64,000 nucleotides of DNA. Origin: Allochromatium palmeri (GTDB lineage Bacteria > Pseudomonadota > Gammaproteobacteria > Chromatiales > Chromatiaceae). Where the stretch lies: assembly GCF_009720725.1 (NCBI RefSeq), contig NZ_WNKT01000009.1, positions 49,958-113,957 of the forward strand. Direction: 5' to 3'. A model generated the notes under the pieces. The model made no database searches and was not told the origin of the DNA. It saw only the letters and a program-made list of their open reading frames with translations. Of this stretch, positions 54,158 to 63,468 are shown piece after piece (the first letter of the stretch is position 1; each line of letters begins with the position of its first letter). Made by a program: the position numbers and the translations under genes.

Positions 54158-56643
54158 AGGCCTGGCGTCTCACACTGCGACTGCTGCGCCAGGACTGGCG
54201 CAGTGGCGAACTCTATCTGCTCTCGGCAGCGCTGGTGCTCACGGTCGCGGCCATCACGGCGGTTGGCTTTTTCACCGACCGGGTCGAGGCGACCCTGGAG
54301 CGCCAGGGCAGCGAGCTGATCGCTGCCGATCTGGCGCTCGAATCCTCCAAGCTGCTCGATGCTCAGTTCGCTGAAGAAGCCCAGGCGCGCGGTCTCAGAA
54401 CGGCGCGCACGCTCGAATTCCGCAGCGTGGTCATGGGCGAGCGACCGCAACTGGTGCTGATGAAGGCGGTCGACCCGGAGTATCCATTGCGCGGTCAGTT
54501 GCGTATCGCCGAGACCCTGGACGCGCCCGACCGCCCCGTCGATTCAGGTCCGCCCGCCGGCGAGGTCTGGGTCGAATCCAGGCTGCTGCGACTTCTGAAC
54601 CTGACACTCGGCGACAGCCTGGGGGTGGGTGAAGCGCGTCTGCGTCTCGGCGCCATCCTGACCGAGGAGCCGGATCAGGGCCGGAGCTTCTTCAACATCG
54701 CCCCGCGCGTGCTGATGAACCGCGCTGACTTGGAGGCGACCGGACTGATCGGACCAGCGAGCCGTGTCACGCATCGGCTGCTGATCGCGGGCGCGGCGAC
54801 GCCGATCGACGCCTATCGCGACTGGGCGAGCACCCGGCTCGCAGCCAATGTCACCCTGACCGACGCGCTGGAGGCCCGGCCTGAGTTTGGCTCGGCAGTG
54901 GAGCGCGCCTCACGCTTCCTGCATCTGGCGACCCTGGTCACGCTGCTGGTGGCCGGCGCGGCGATTGCGCTCGCCAGTCAGCGTCTGGTCGAGCGCCAGA
55001 CCGATGCCGTGGCCGTGATGCGCTGTCTGGGCGCGCCGCGCCATCTGCTGATGCAGGTGCTGATTGGACGTCTGGTGCTGTTCGGGCTCGCGGCCAGTCT
55101 GGTCGGTTGTCTGCTCGGCTGGCTGGGTCAGGCGGGATTGCTGGCGGCGCTGGCCGACTGGCTGGGCACGGATCTGCCGCCGGCCTCGCCCGCCCCCATC
55201 CTGGTCGGTCTGGCGACCGGGCTGATCACACTGCTCGGCTTTGCGGTGCCGCCGCTGATCCAACTGGCGCGGGTGCCGCCCCTGCGTGCGATCCGGCGCG
55301 ATCTGGGTACGCCGCGCGCCTCGGCCGCATTCGCGCTGGGCGCGGCCGGACTGGCGCTGGCACTGCTGATCCTGTGGCAGGCCAATGATCTTGAACTCGG
55401 GCTGAAGCTCCTGGGAGGCGTGCTGGCGACCTTGCTGGCCCTGATCGGAACCGTGCTGTTGCTAGTGCGTCTGGCCGGACGGCTGGCCGGACGCGCGCGC
55501 GGGGTCTGGCGGCTCGGGTTGGCGGCACTGACCCGGCGTCCGGGCGCGGCGGTGCTCCAGATCGCCGGCTTCGGCATCGGCATCCTGGCGCTGCTGCTGC
55601 TCGCCGTGGTGCGGGTGGATCTGCTCGAATCCTGGCGCGAGACCGTGCCCGAGGGCGCACCCAACTATTTCCTCATCAATATCCAGCCGCCTGAGGTCGA
55701 GCCGTTACGCGCCTTCCTGAACGACTCCGGGATCGAAACGCCCCAGCTCCAGCCGATGATCAGCGGGCGTTTGACCCGCATCGGCGAGCGTGCGGTCGAG
55801 CCTTCCGACTACGACAATCCGCGCGCCGAACGGCTCGCCAGCCGTGAGTTCAATCTCAGTTACGGCACCGAGCCACAGCCGGACAACCGAATCCTCGCCG
55901 GGCGCTGGTGGAGCGAGGGTGCCGAAGCTGCGCCACAGTTCTCGGTCGAGCGCGGTATCGCGGAGACGCTTGGGATCGAACTGGGCGATGTGCTGACCTT
56001 CTGGGTCTCGGGGCACGAGGTCAGCGGGCCGGTCACCAGTCTGCGCGAGGTGCACTGGGATAGCTTCAATGTCAATTTCTTCGTTGTTGCGTCCCCCGCC
56101 CTGCTCCAGGATGAAGCGGCGACCTTTATCACCAGCTTCCATCTACCGGCCGAGCGTGAGGCGGTCATTGCGGAACTGGCGCGGCGCTTTCCAAGTGTGA
56201 CCACGCTCGATGTCGAGGCCATTCTGGGTCAGGTGCGTCAGGTCATCGACCGTGGCGTGCTGGCGGTCGAGTATGTGTTTCTGTTCACGCTGGGCGCGGG
56301 TCTGCTGGTCATGTACGCCGGCATCCAGGCGAGTCTGGAGCAACGCCGCACCGAGCACGGCATCCTGCGCACCCTGGGCGCCGGACGGCGCACGCTTCTG
56401 ACCAGCCTGGCGGTCGAGTTCACGGCGGCGGGGTTGCTGGCCGGGCTGCTGGCGTCGGTTTTTGCCGAAGCCACCGGCTGGCTGCTTGCTGAGCAGATTT
56501 TCGAGCTGGAGTTTGGCTTCAACCCGAGTCTATGGGTGGTGGGTGTGTTGGGGTCAGGATTAGCGATCGGGTTAGCCGGCACGCTGGCGACCTATCCGCT
56601 GCTGATCCATCCGCCGTTGCGGACATTGAGGGGAGATGCCTGA
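54154..56643 (+). CDS. ybbP: ABC transporter permease YbbP (FtsX family)
   Basis: The 829-residue permease has an N-terminal helix (YLLSAALVLTVAAITAVGFF), a large periplasmic domain, a cluster of helices (about 250-480) with two FtsX units, and a C-terminal FtsX domain (about 700-820). The pair with YbbA and its place beside tesA are conserved in gammaproteobacteria. ATGA coupling to ybbA. It is the last conserved gene before the accessory island; a T-arm-like sequence begins 6 bases after its stop. Confidence 0.92.
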   Translation: MKAWRLTLRLLRQDWRSGELYLLSAALVLTVAAITAVGFFTDRVEATLERQGSELIAADLALESSKLLDAQFAEEAQARGLRTARTLEFRSVVMGERPQLVLMKAVDPEYPLRGQLRIAETLDAPDRPVDSGPPAGEVWVESRLLRLLNLTLGDSLGVGEARLRLGAILTEEPDQGRSFFNIAPRVLMNRADLEATGLIGPASRVTHRLLIAGAATPIDAYRDWASTRLAANVTLTDALEARPEFGSAVERASRFLHLATLVTLLVAGAAIALASQRLVERQTDAVAVMRCLGAPRHLLMQVLIGRLVLFGLAASLVGCLLGWLGQAGLLAALADWLGTDLPPASPAPILVGLATGLITLLGFAVPPLIQLARVPPLRAIRRDLGTPRASAAFALGAAGLALALLILWQANDLELGLKLLGGVLATLLALIGTVLLLVRLAGRLAGRARGVWRLGLAALTRRPGAAVLQIAGFGIGILALLLLAVVRVDLLESWRETVPEGAPNYFLINIQPPEVEPLRAFLNDSGIETPQLQPMISGRLTRIGERAVEPSDYDNPRAERLASREFNLSYGTEPQPDNRILAGRWWSEGAEAAPQFSVERGIAETLGIELGDVLTFWVSGHEVSGPVTSLREVHWDSFNVNFFVVASPALLQDEAATFITSFHLPAEREAVIAELARRFPSVTTLDVEAILGQVRQVIDRGVLAVEYVFLFTLGAGLLVMYAGIQASLEQRRTEHGILRTLGAGRRTLLTSLAVEFTAAGLLAGLLASVFAEATGWLLAEQIFELEFGFNPSLWVVGVLGSGLAIGLAGTLATYPLLIHPPLRTLRGDA

Positions 56644-56648
56644 ATTTT

Positions 56649-56677
56649 CCGGGTTCGAGTCCCGGCTGTCGGGGGCA
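56649..56677 (+). other. tRNA 3'-end-like remnant, possible attachment site
   Basis: CCGGG-TTCGAGT-CCCGG has the exact shape of a tRNA T arm: 5-bp stem and 7-base loop of form TTCRANN. It is followed by acceptor-like CTGTCGG. Nothing upstream can pair as the 5' half, since ybbP ends six bases before, so no complete tRNA is present. It marks the border between conserved ybbP and the restriction island and may be an att remnant. The 56678-56816 gap has no other gene I can support. Confidence 0.4.
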
Positions 56678-56816
56678 TTGATACACCGGGTATCGAGAAG
56701 AGCGACAATGGTTGGCAGGCTGTACACCGCGCGGCGATCTGAAAGCACTACCCGTGGATAGCCCTATTGTTGTAGCATCTTTGCACGACAAGCGAAACCG
56801 AAACGCGAGACCGTCG

Positions 56817-57017
56817 ATGCCAGCCCTCAAGACCGAGACCCTGACCATCCGCCTCTGTCCCGAGACCAAGGCCGCGTTGCGCCAAGCGGCCGAGCGCGAG
56901 CGGCGCAGTCTGTCGAACATGCTCGATGTGATGATCCTCGACTACAGGACTCGTCATCCCCACGCATTTGCCGGCATTCCCGCCACGCCTTCCACGGTGC
57001 CCTCCGGCGCTGACTGA
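56817..57017 (+). CDS. Small ribbon-helix-helix-like protein before hsdM
   Basis: The 66-residue product reads [20 protein letters not shown], then [20 protein letters not shown] and a short tail. A beta strand (ETLTIRLCP) followed by two helices fits the ribbon-helix-helix DNA-binding fold of CopG/Arc-type antitoxins and repressors. ATG 56817 starts exactly before that strand. It lies 29 bases before hsdM in the same direction. It could control the restriction operon or be an orphan antitoxin. Confidence 0.65.
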   Translation: MPALKTETLTIRLCPETKAALRQAAERERRSLSNMLDVMILDYRTRHPHAFAGIPATPSTVPSGAD

Positions 57018-57046
57018 CTCGTCTCGATCTCAAGGAGACTGCGCAC

Positions 57047-58636
<1,590 letters not shown>

Positions 58637-58661
58637 TGAGAGGAATTGAGAGGATCTGAGC

Positions 58662-58967
58662 ATGTTGCAAACCATTGAAGTCGAGATTGACGCGAGCGGC
58701 CGCGTGCATCCGGTCGAACCCTTTGAGCATCTGCCATCCGGCCGTGCGTTGTTGACCCTGCTGCAACCGACGCCAGCCTCGCGGAAGCGGCTTGAGGCGG
58801 TCATCGCAACCACGGAACACCACGCCGGGGAACCTCTTGGAACGGATAACAGTTCATCCGTCCTGACGCTGCTGCGCTCGCCATGGTTTCAGCACGCGCC
58901 AGCCGGCGATCCGGCGGCGCTCGAAGAGACGATTCAGGCCAACCGCGAAGCCTGGAATGACCGATGA
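58662..58967 (+). CDS. VapB-like antitoxin
   Basis: The 101-residue product begins MLQTIEVEIDASGRVHPVEP, a strand-rich start like AbrB/DUF104-type antitoxins, and has a disordered acidic tail ending AALEETIQANREAWNDR, expected to bind the toxin. ATG 58662 has AGAGGA at 8 bases. It overlaps the PIN-domain toxin gene by 4 bases (ATGA). It lies just after the altered hsdM end. Antitoxin assignment rests on pairing with VapC. Confidence 0.75.
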   Translation: MLQTIEVEIDASGRVHPVEPFEHLPSGRALLTLLQPTPASRKRLEAVIATTEHHAGEPLGTDNSSSVLTLLRSPWFQHAPAGDPAALEETIQANREAWNDR

Positions 58968-59365
58968 CGCGCATCTATCTCGATAGCTGCATCCTGATCT
59001 ATCTTGTCGAGCGCCATCCGATCTTCGCGCCTGTCATCGAGGCGCGTCTAGCGACTCTGAAAGATGCCGAGTTGCTGATTTCTCCCTTGGTCCGGCTGGA
59101 AGTTTTGGTGAAACCGCTGCGGGCGGCCGATGTTTCGCTATTGCAGCGTTATCGAAAATTCATGGATGCCTTGCACCAACTGTCGATGCCGGACGACGTT
59201 TTTGATCTCGCCCTGTCGTTGCGCGTGCGGTACAACCTGAAAACGCCGGACGCCTTGCACGCGGCGACGGCTCAGTATCATGTCTGCCAGTCCTTTTGGA
59301 CCAATGACCATCGTTTGGCGGATGCGCTCGGAGAGTGTGCCGTGGTGGTGACGCATGCGAACTGA
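58964..59365 (+). CDS. VapC-like PIN-domain toxin (ribonuclease)
   Basis: The 133-residue PIN-domain protein has all four acidic positions: Asp7 (IYLDSCILIY), Glu46 (RLEVLVKP), Asp96 (TPDALHAAT) and Asp115 (TNDHRLADA). VapC toxins cut RNA, often tRNA or rRNA, when the antitoxin is degraded. Translation is coupled to the antitoxin by ATGA. After the stop a copy of the hsdM 3' end begins 39 bases later. Confidence 0.88.
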   Translation: MTRIYLDSCILIYLVERHPIFAPVIEARLATLKDAELLISPLVRLEVLVKPLRAADVSLLQRYRKFMDALHQLSMPDDVFDLALSLRVRYNLKTPDALHAATAQYHVCQSFWTNDHRLADALGECAVVVTHAN

Positions 59366-59404
59366 GCAATGCACCGGCATGCGAGACGGTGTCGGGTGTC
59401 TTCA

Positions 59405-59505
59405 GGAGCGGTTCGCGGCGCTGCGGACGACGCTTGAGACGCAGTTGGCCGAAGGGGAGAAGTTGGGGGCGGTGATTCGGGAGAAGTTGGACGGCGTGGT
59501 GCTTT
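59405..59505 (+). repeat. Second copy of the hsdM 3' end
   Basis: Bases 59405-59490 match hsdM 58516-58601 with 9 mismatches in 86. The reading frame is kept, giving [20 protein letters not shown], then [13 protein letters not shown] and a stop at 59506. It has no start of its own and is a scar of insertion between hsdM and hsdS. It directly precedes the HicA ribosome site. Confidence 0.85.
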
Positions 59506-59517
59506 AAGAGGTTGGTC

Positions 59518-59772
59518 GTGGGTAAACACGAAAAGTTATTGGATAAAATTCTCTACGGTCGCTCAGACACGAACATTGGTTTCGACGAGCTTTGCAATTT
59601 GTTGGAACGGCTGGGCTTTGAGCAGCGCCAACGCGGCAGCCATCGAATTTTTCGCAAAGCCGGCGTTGAGGAAAAGATCAACCTGCAAGAAGATAACGGT
59701 CAGGCAAAGCCCTATCAGGTGGGGCAAGTGCGCGCTATTTTGCTGCGCTATCGTTTGACGGAGATTTGCTGA
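59518..59772 (+). CDS. hicA: HicA-family toxin
   Basis: The 84-residue product has the HicA double-stranded-RNA-binding-like core: LLERLGFEQRQRGSHRIFRK, with the catalytic His at 42 in RGSH, followed by KINLQEDNGQAKPYQVGQVR. HicA toxins cleave mRNA. GTG 59518 has AAGAGG 6 bases upstream. The N-terminal lead is slightly longer than in the smallest HicA. It overlaps hicB (TGATG). The base composition is lower in G+C than the flanking hsd genes. Confidence 0.85.
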   Translation: MGKHEKLLDKILYGRSDTNIGFDELCNLLERLGFEQRQRGSHRIFRKAGVEEKINLQEDNGQAKPYQVGQVRAILLRYRLTEIC

Positions 59773-59984
59773 TGTTCAAGTATGAAACCATCATTTTCTG
59801 GAGCGAAGCCGACCAAGCGTTTGTCGGTGAGATTCCCGAGCTGCCCGGCTGCATGGCGCATGGCGACACTTATCAATCGGCGTTGGCTAATCTCATGGAA
59901 GCTGGGCAACTGTGGATTGATACCGCCATTGAGTTTGGCGATCCGGTGCCCGAGCCAAAAGGGCGGCGGTTGACGTATGCGTGA
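59772..59984 (+). CDS. hicB: HicB-family antitoxin
   Basis: The 70-residue product has the HicB partial RNase H-like fold: MFKYETIIFWSEADQAFVGE, IPELPGCMAHGDT and a helix NLMEAGQLWIDTAIEFG. It lacks the long DNA-binding C-terminal domain of larger HicB proteins. It is preceded by hicA and followed 4 bases later by the third hsdM 3'-end copy. Confidence 0.88.
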   Translation: MFKYETIIFWSEADQAFVGEIPELPGCMAHGDTYQSALANLMEAGQLWIDTAIEFGDPVPEPKGRRLTYA

Positions 59985-59988
59985 TTGT

Positions 59989-60042
59989 AAGGAGCTGGGT
60001 GCGGTGATTCGGGAGAAGTTGGCGGGAGTGACACATGGTTAG
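59989..60042 (+). repeat. Third copy of the hsdM 3' end, probably the original one
   Basis: In frame the segment encodes [17 protein letters not shown] and stops at TAG inside ATGGTTAG, which also contains the hsdS start. Over the shared 33 bases it differs from hsdM at 3 positions. An hsdM stop overlapping the hsdS ATG is the expected state of an unbroken operon, so this copy is likely the ancestral end of hsdM. Confidence 0.8.
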
Positions 60043-61255
60043 TTGGCCTCAAGTCACTATCGGCGAATTAGGCCAAGTATTCGATGGACCTCATGCGACG
60101 CCGAAAACTATTGATGAAGGCCCAATCTTTCTAGGGATTGGGGCGCTACAGGATGGGCGGATTAACTTGGGAGAAACGAGGCACGTCACGCCAGAGGATT
60201 TCGTCAAGTGGACCCGTCGAGTTCGCCCGCAAGCTGGAGATATCGTATTTTCTTATGAAACTAGATTAGGCCAGGTCGCAATTATTCCTGAAGGAATGAA
60301 ATGTTGCCTTGGTCGTAGAATGGGACTCGTCAGAGCAGACAAAAATAAAATTCTTCCTCGCTTTTTCCTGTATTACTTTCTTTCTCCATTTTTTCAAGAA
60401 TTTATTCGCGCGCATACTGTGCAAGGCGCGACAGTTGACCGAATACTCCTTACCGATTTTCCTTCATTTCCGTTTCTTTGTCCGCCACTCTCAGAGCAAG
60501 AGGGGATAGCATCGTTATTGGGCGCACTCGACGACAAAATCGAGCTGAACCGCCAGACGAACGCAACCCTGGAGGCGATGGCGCGGGCGCTGTTCAAGGA
60601 CTGGTTCGTGGACTTCGGCCCCACGCGCGCAAAGGCCGAGGGCCGCGCGCCCTATCTCGCCCCGCACCTCTGGGAACTCTTTCCCGATGCCCTCGATGAT
60701 GAGGATAAGCCGGTGGGGTGGGAGTATAAGCAAGTCGAAGACATACTTGAGCTGGCCTATGGAAAAGCCCTCAAATCGACGGATAGAGTGGATGGCTGCA
60801 TACCTGTTTATGGTTCTGGCGGAATCACCGGATATCACAACAAATCTTTGGTTGATGGGCCATCGATCATCGTTGGGCGAAAAGGAACTGTTGGAAGTCT
60901 TTACTGGGAAGATGGGCCTTTTTTCCCAATCGATACGGTTTTCCATGTCAAACCCAAAGCCCCTCTGACGTTCTGTTTCTATCTCTTGCAGACTCTTGGT
61001 CTTGAGGGAATGAATACCGATGCTGCCGTACCTGGTTTGAATCGAGGCAATGTTTATCGATTGCCGGTTTCTTGGTCGCAAGAAAGCATCAGGTTCGCCT
61101 TTAATGCGATCATCGAACCCCTACGTCAGAAGATCAGGTGCAATGCTGATGAATCCCGCACCCTCGCCCAAACCCGCGATCTGCTGCTCCCCAAGCTGAT
61201 GTCCGGCGAGATCCGTCTGCACGAGGCCGAACGGATCGCCGAGGCCGTGCTGTAA
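60035..61255 (+). CDS. hsdS: Type I restriction-modification specificity subunit HsdS
   Basis: HsdS recognises a bipartite DNA sequence. The 406-residue product has two target-recognition domains (about 1-150 and 215-360) separated by conserved helices (LLGALDDKIELNRQTNATLE and EALARALFKDW-type MARALFKDWFVDFGP) and a second conserved helix near the end (LAQTRDLLLPKLMSGEI). The TRD-encoding DNA is clearly richer in A+T than the conserved helices, the known mosaic pattern of hsdS. The start overlaps the ancestral hsdM stop. Confidence 0.93.
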   Translation: MVSWPQVTIGELGQVFDGPHATPKTIDEGPIFLGIGALQDGRINLGETRHVTPEDFVKWTRRVRPQAGDIVFSYETRLGQVAIIPEGMKCCLGRRMGLVRADKNKILPRFFLYYFLSPFFQEFIRAHTVQGATVDRILLTDFPSFPFLCPPLSEQEGIASLLGALDDKIELNRQTNATLEAMARALFKDWFVDFGPTRAKAEGRAPYLAPHLWELFPDALDDEDKPVGWEYKQVEDILELAYGKALKSTDRVDGCIPVYGSGGITGYHNKSLVDGPSIIVGRKGTVGSLYWEDGPFFPIDTVFHVKPKAPLTFCFYLLQTLGLEGMNTDAAVPGLNRGNVYRLPVSWSQESIRFAFNAIIEPLRQKIRCNADESRTLAQTRDLLLPKLMSGEIRLHEAERIAEAVL

Positions 61256-61271
61256 CCTCGGGGCGCGACGC

Positions 61272-61520
61272 ATGACCCAAGACCATCTACTCACCTCAAC
61301 CGACCGCGAAGAGGCGCTATCGCGTGCCTACCTGCAAGCCGTCGCCGCCGGGGCCGGCTATGTGGTGGCGAGCCTGGACTTCGACCGCGACGGGATCGAC
61401 TGCGAGATCAAGGCCGGCGGGCAGATGCGCCCGTCGCTGGGCATCCAGCTCAAGGCGACGATCAATCTGGGCGCGGTTCAGAACGGCCACTACAGCTATC
61501 CGCTCAAGCGTCGCAACTGT
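61272..61520 (+). pseudogene. DUF4365-like nuclease gene, 5' part, interrupted by IscB element
   Basis: The fragment encodes about 83 residues with the PD-(D/E)xK-like core: VASLDFDRDGIDCEIKAGG (Asp, Glu-x-Lys) and GIQLKATINLGAV. At about 61518 it meets the left end of a mobile element. The 3' part resumes at 63209 (DDLLREPTQTPRVLVVLALP) after the element. Joined, the two parts give about 168 residues, a normal size for DUF4365. The nuclease is thus probably inactive in this strain. It lies 16 bases downstream of hsdS. Confidence 0.82.
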
Positions 61521-61524
61521 CAAC

Positions 61525-61797
61525 TACCCCGGCCTGAAGGCCGGAGCTTGAAAGAGCTGGGTTGACCAGGGAAAGCGGTGAAAACCCGCTGCGTTTGCAA
61601 CAGGTCGCACAGACCGACTCCGAGGTGCTTCCTCAGCCTCGGACTCTCGAAGACCCGGATCATGCAGGCGAAAGGTAAAGCGTCGAAGGTTCGGGCCGCC
61701 GCCGCGAGGCGGGAGCCGGTTGCAGACATTCCCGAGGGGAGCGGGCTGTAAAGCCCCGTCACCAGGCCCGTAAGGGCAGAGGTTTTGGAACAGACCG
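61525..61797 (+). ncRNA. Omega RNA region of IscB
   Basis: In IscB systems the guide RNA scaffold lies upstream of the gene, with the guide at its 5' end drawn from DNA flanking the element. Here about 270 non-coding bases precede iscB and contain strong stems: the left-end hairpin at 61529-61544, a 7-bp stem at 61619-61643 (TCCGAGG/CCTCGGA), and two consecutive GTAA tetraloops, GGGCT-GTAA-AGCCC (61743-61756) and GCCC-GTAA-GGGC (61766-61777). Exact ends are inferred. Confidence 0.78.
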
Positions 61798-63147
61798 ATG
61801 GCTGTATTCGTGCTCGACAAACAGAAACGTCCGCTGATGCCGTGCACGGAGAAACGCGCGCGGCTGTTACTGGAGCGCGGGCGTGCCGTGGTGGTGCGTC
61901 TGGCGCCCTTCACCATTCGGTTGAAGGATCGAATCGGCGGGGCGGTTCAACCGCTGCGCCTGAAGCTCGATCCGGGCAGTCGCGTCACGGGGCTGGCCCT
62001 CGTTCGCGAATCCGAGATCTGTGATCCGGACACGGGCGTGGTCGAGCGACTGGAGCATGGGCTGTGGTTCGGGGAACTGGCGCATCGCGGTCAGGCGATC
62101 CGGGAGGCGCTGGAGACACGGCGTCACTACCGTCGGGCGCGCCGCGCGCGGAAGACCCGCTACCGGGCCCCGCGCTTTTTGAATCGCACCCGCCGCGCGG
62201 GCTGGTTACCTCCATCGTTACAGCATCGGCTCGACACCACCCTCAACTGGGTGCAGCGGCTACGGCGGCTTGCCCCGATCACCGCTCTCAGTCAGGAGTT
62301 GGTGCGCTTCGATACCCAGGCGCTCCAGAACCCGGAGATCAGCGGGGTCGAATACCAGCGCGGCGAGCTGGCCGGTTACGAGGTCCGTGAATACCTGTTG
62401 GAGAAGTGGCACCGGACCTGTGCCTATTGCGGCGCAACGAACGTGCCGCTGGAGATCGAGCACATCGTGCCGCGCTCCAACGGCGGCTCGGATCGGGTCT
62501 CGAACCTGACGCTCGCCTGCCGAGACTGCAATCAGCGCAAGGGCCACCGACCCATTGAGGACTTTTTGCAACGCCAACCGGCGCTCCTGCACAAGATCCA
62601 GGCTCAGGCTAAAGCGCCGCTCAAGGATGCCGCCGCCGTCAATGCCACGCGCTGGGCGCTGTTGAACGCGCTCAAGACCACGGGCCTACCGGTCGAGACC
62701 GGCTCGGGCGGGCGCACAAAGTTCAATCGCACCCGCTTGAACCTCCCCAAAACCCATGCCCTCGATGCCGCCTGTGTCGGCGCCGTCGATCAGGTGCGCG
62801 ACTGGAACCGCCCGGTCCTGAGCATCCGCGCCACCGGACGCGGGGTCTACAGCCGCACGCGCACGTTCAACAACGGCTTTCCGCGCGGCTATCTCATGCG
62901 CCAAAAGCGCGTCCACGGCTTCCAGACCGGCGATTGGGTGCGCGCCGAGGTGCCCAAAGGAAAAAAGGCTGGCGTGCATGTCGGGCGCGTGGCGGTGCGC
63001 CAAACGGGATCGTTCAACATCCAGGCTCAGGCCGGAACCGTTCAGGGGATTTCCTACCGCCATTGCCGCCTCCTTCAACGCGCCGACGGCTATGGTTATT
63101 CATTCCAACTTAAACCAGAAATGGAGGCAGCGAGACGGGCGGCCTAA
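61798..63147 (+). CDS. iscB: IscB RNA-guided nuclease (RuvC and HNH), apparently intact
   Basis: IscB is the transposon-borne ancestor-type relative of Cas9 and cuts DNA chosen by its omega RNA. The 449-residue product has the PLMP motif (12-15), RuvC-I Asp58 (LKLDPGSRVTG), Arg-rich bridge helix (about 104-126), RuvC-II Glu167 (SQELVRF), a zinc-binding HNH insert with Cys208/Cys211 and Cys241/Cys244, catalytic His222 (EIEHIVPRS) and Asn236, and RuvC-III His320/Asp323 (HALDAACVG). The C-terminal domain (about 330-449) is complete. Every catalytic residue is present, so the enzyme is likely active. Confidence 0.95.
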   Translation: MAVFVLDKQKRPLMPCTEKRARLLLERGRAVVVRLAPFTIRLKDRIGGAVQPLRLKLDPGSRVTGLALVRESEICDPDTGVVERLEHGLWFGELAHRGQAIREALETRRHYRRARRARKTRYRAPRFLNRTRRAGWLPPSLQHRLDTTLNWVQRLRRLAPITALSQELVRFDTQALQNPEISGVEYQRGELAGYEVREYLLEKWHRTCAYCGATNVPLEIEHIVPRSNGGSDRVSNLTLACRDCNQRKGHRPIEDFLQRQPALLHKIQAQAKAPLKDAAAVNATRWALLNALKTTGLPVETGSGGRTKFNRTRLNLPKTHALDAACVGAVDQVRDWNRPVLSIRATGRGVYSRTRTFNNGFPRGYLMRQKRVHGFQTGDWVRAEVPKGKKAGVHVGRVAVRQTGSFNIQAQAGTVQGISYRHCRLLQRADGYGYSFQLKPEMEAARRAA

Positions 63148-63174
63148 CCGCGCTGCGCGCGGTGCGCTATCCCT

Positions 63175-63194
63175 CCCCGCCCTGAAGGACGGGG
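63175..63194 (+). repeat. Right-end hairpin of the IscB element
   Basis: CCCCGCCCT-GA-AGGACGGGG forms a 9-bp stem with one mismatch. Its top, CCTGAAGG, is identical to the left-end hairpin. It is followed by TTTCTCGCGC, a sequence common at right ends of this element class, and then by the DUF4365 3' fragment. Confidence 0.8.
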
Positions 63195-63208
63195 TTTCTC
63201 GCGCAAGA

Positions 63209-63468
63209 CTGATGATTTGCTGCGCGAGCCAACCCAGACGCCGCGCGTGCTGGTAGTGCTCGCACTGCCCCAGGACGAAACCGAGTGGCTGACGATCACT
63301 GACGCAGAATTGGTGCTGCGCCGCTGCGCCTATTGGGTGTCGCTCGCCAACGCACCGGAGCGCGATAACCGGGAATCCGTCACCGTGTCGCTCCCCGAGC
63401 ATCAGCGGTTCGATGTGGCGGCGCTGCGCGCCCTGATGGATCACTCCAGAACGGGGAGCCTCCGATGA
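63209..63468 (+). pseudogene. DUF4365-like nuclease gene, 3' part
   Basis: The frame DDLLREPTQTPRVLVVLALP continues to the stop at 63468 and carries the rest of the domain (WLTITDAELVLRRCAYWVSL). It is the 3' portion of the gene begun at 61272. It has no start of its own. The stop overlaps the ATG of the next gene (ATGA), showing that the two genes were translationally coupled before the insertion. Confidence 0.82.

Larger units (their letters stand above)
61521..63208 (+). mobile_element. IscB (IS200/IS605-like) element inserted in the DUF4365 gene
   Basis: The interval between the two DUF4365 fragments contains a left-end hairpin (CCGGCCT-GA-AGGCCGG at 61529-61544), a structured non-coding region, iscB, and a right-end hairpin with the same CCTGAAGG apex (63175-63194) followed by TTTCTCGCGC. 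No transposase gene is inside, as usual for non-autonomous IscB elements moved by a Y1 TnpA in trans. Exact ends are within a few bases because the junction needs an empty site for comparison. Confidence 0.85.

Noticed and set aside
61798..63147. Calling the nuclease TnpB or Cas9
   Set aside because: It has an HNH insert, which TnpB lacks, and the short PLMP-starting form without REC lobe excludes Cas9; IscB fits.
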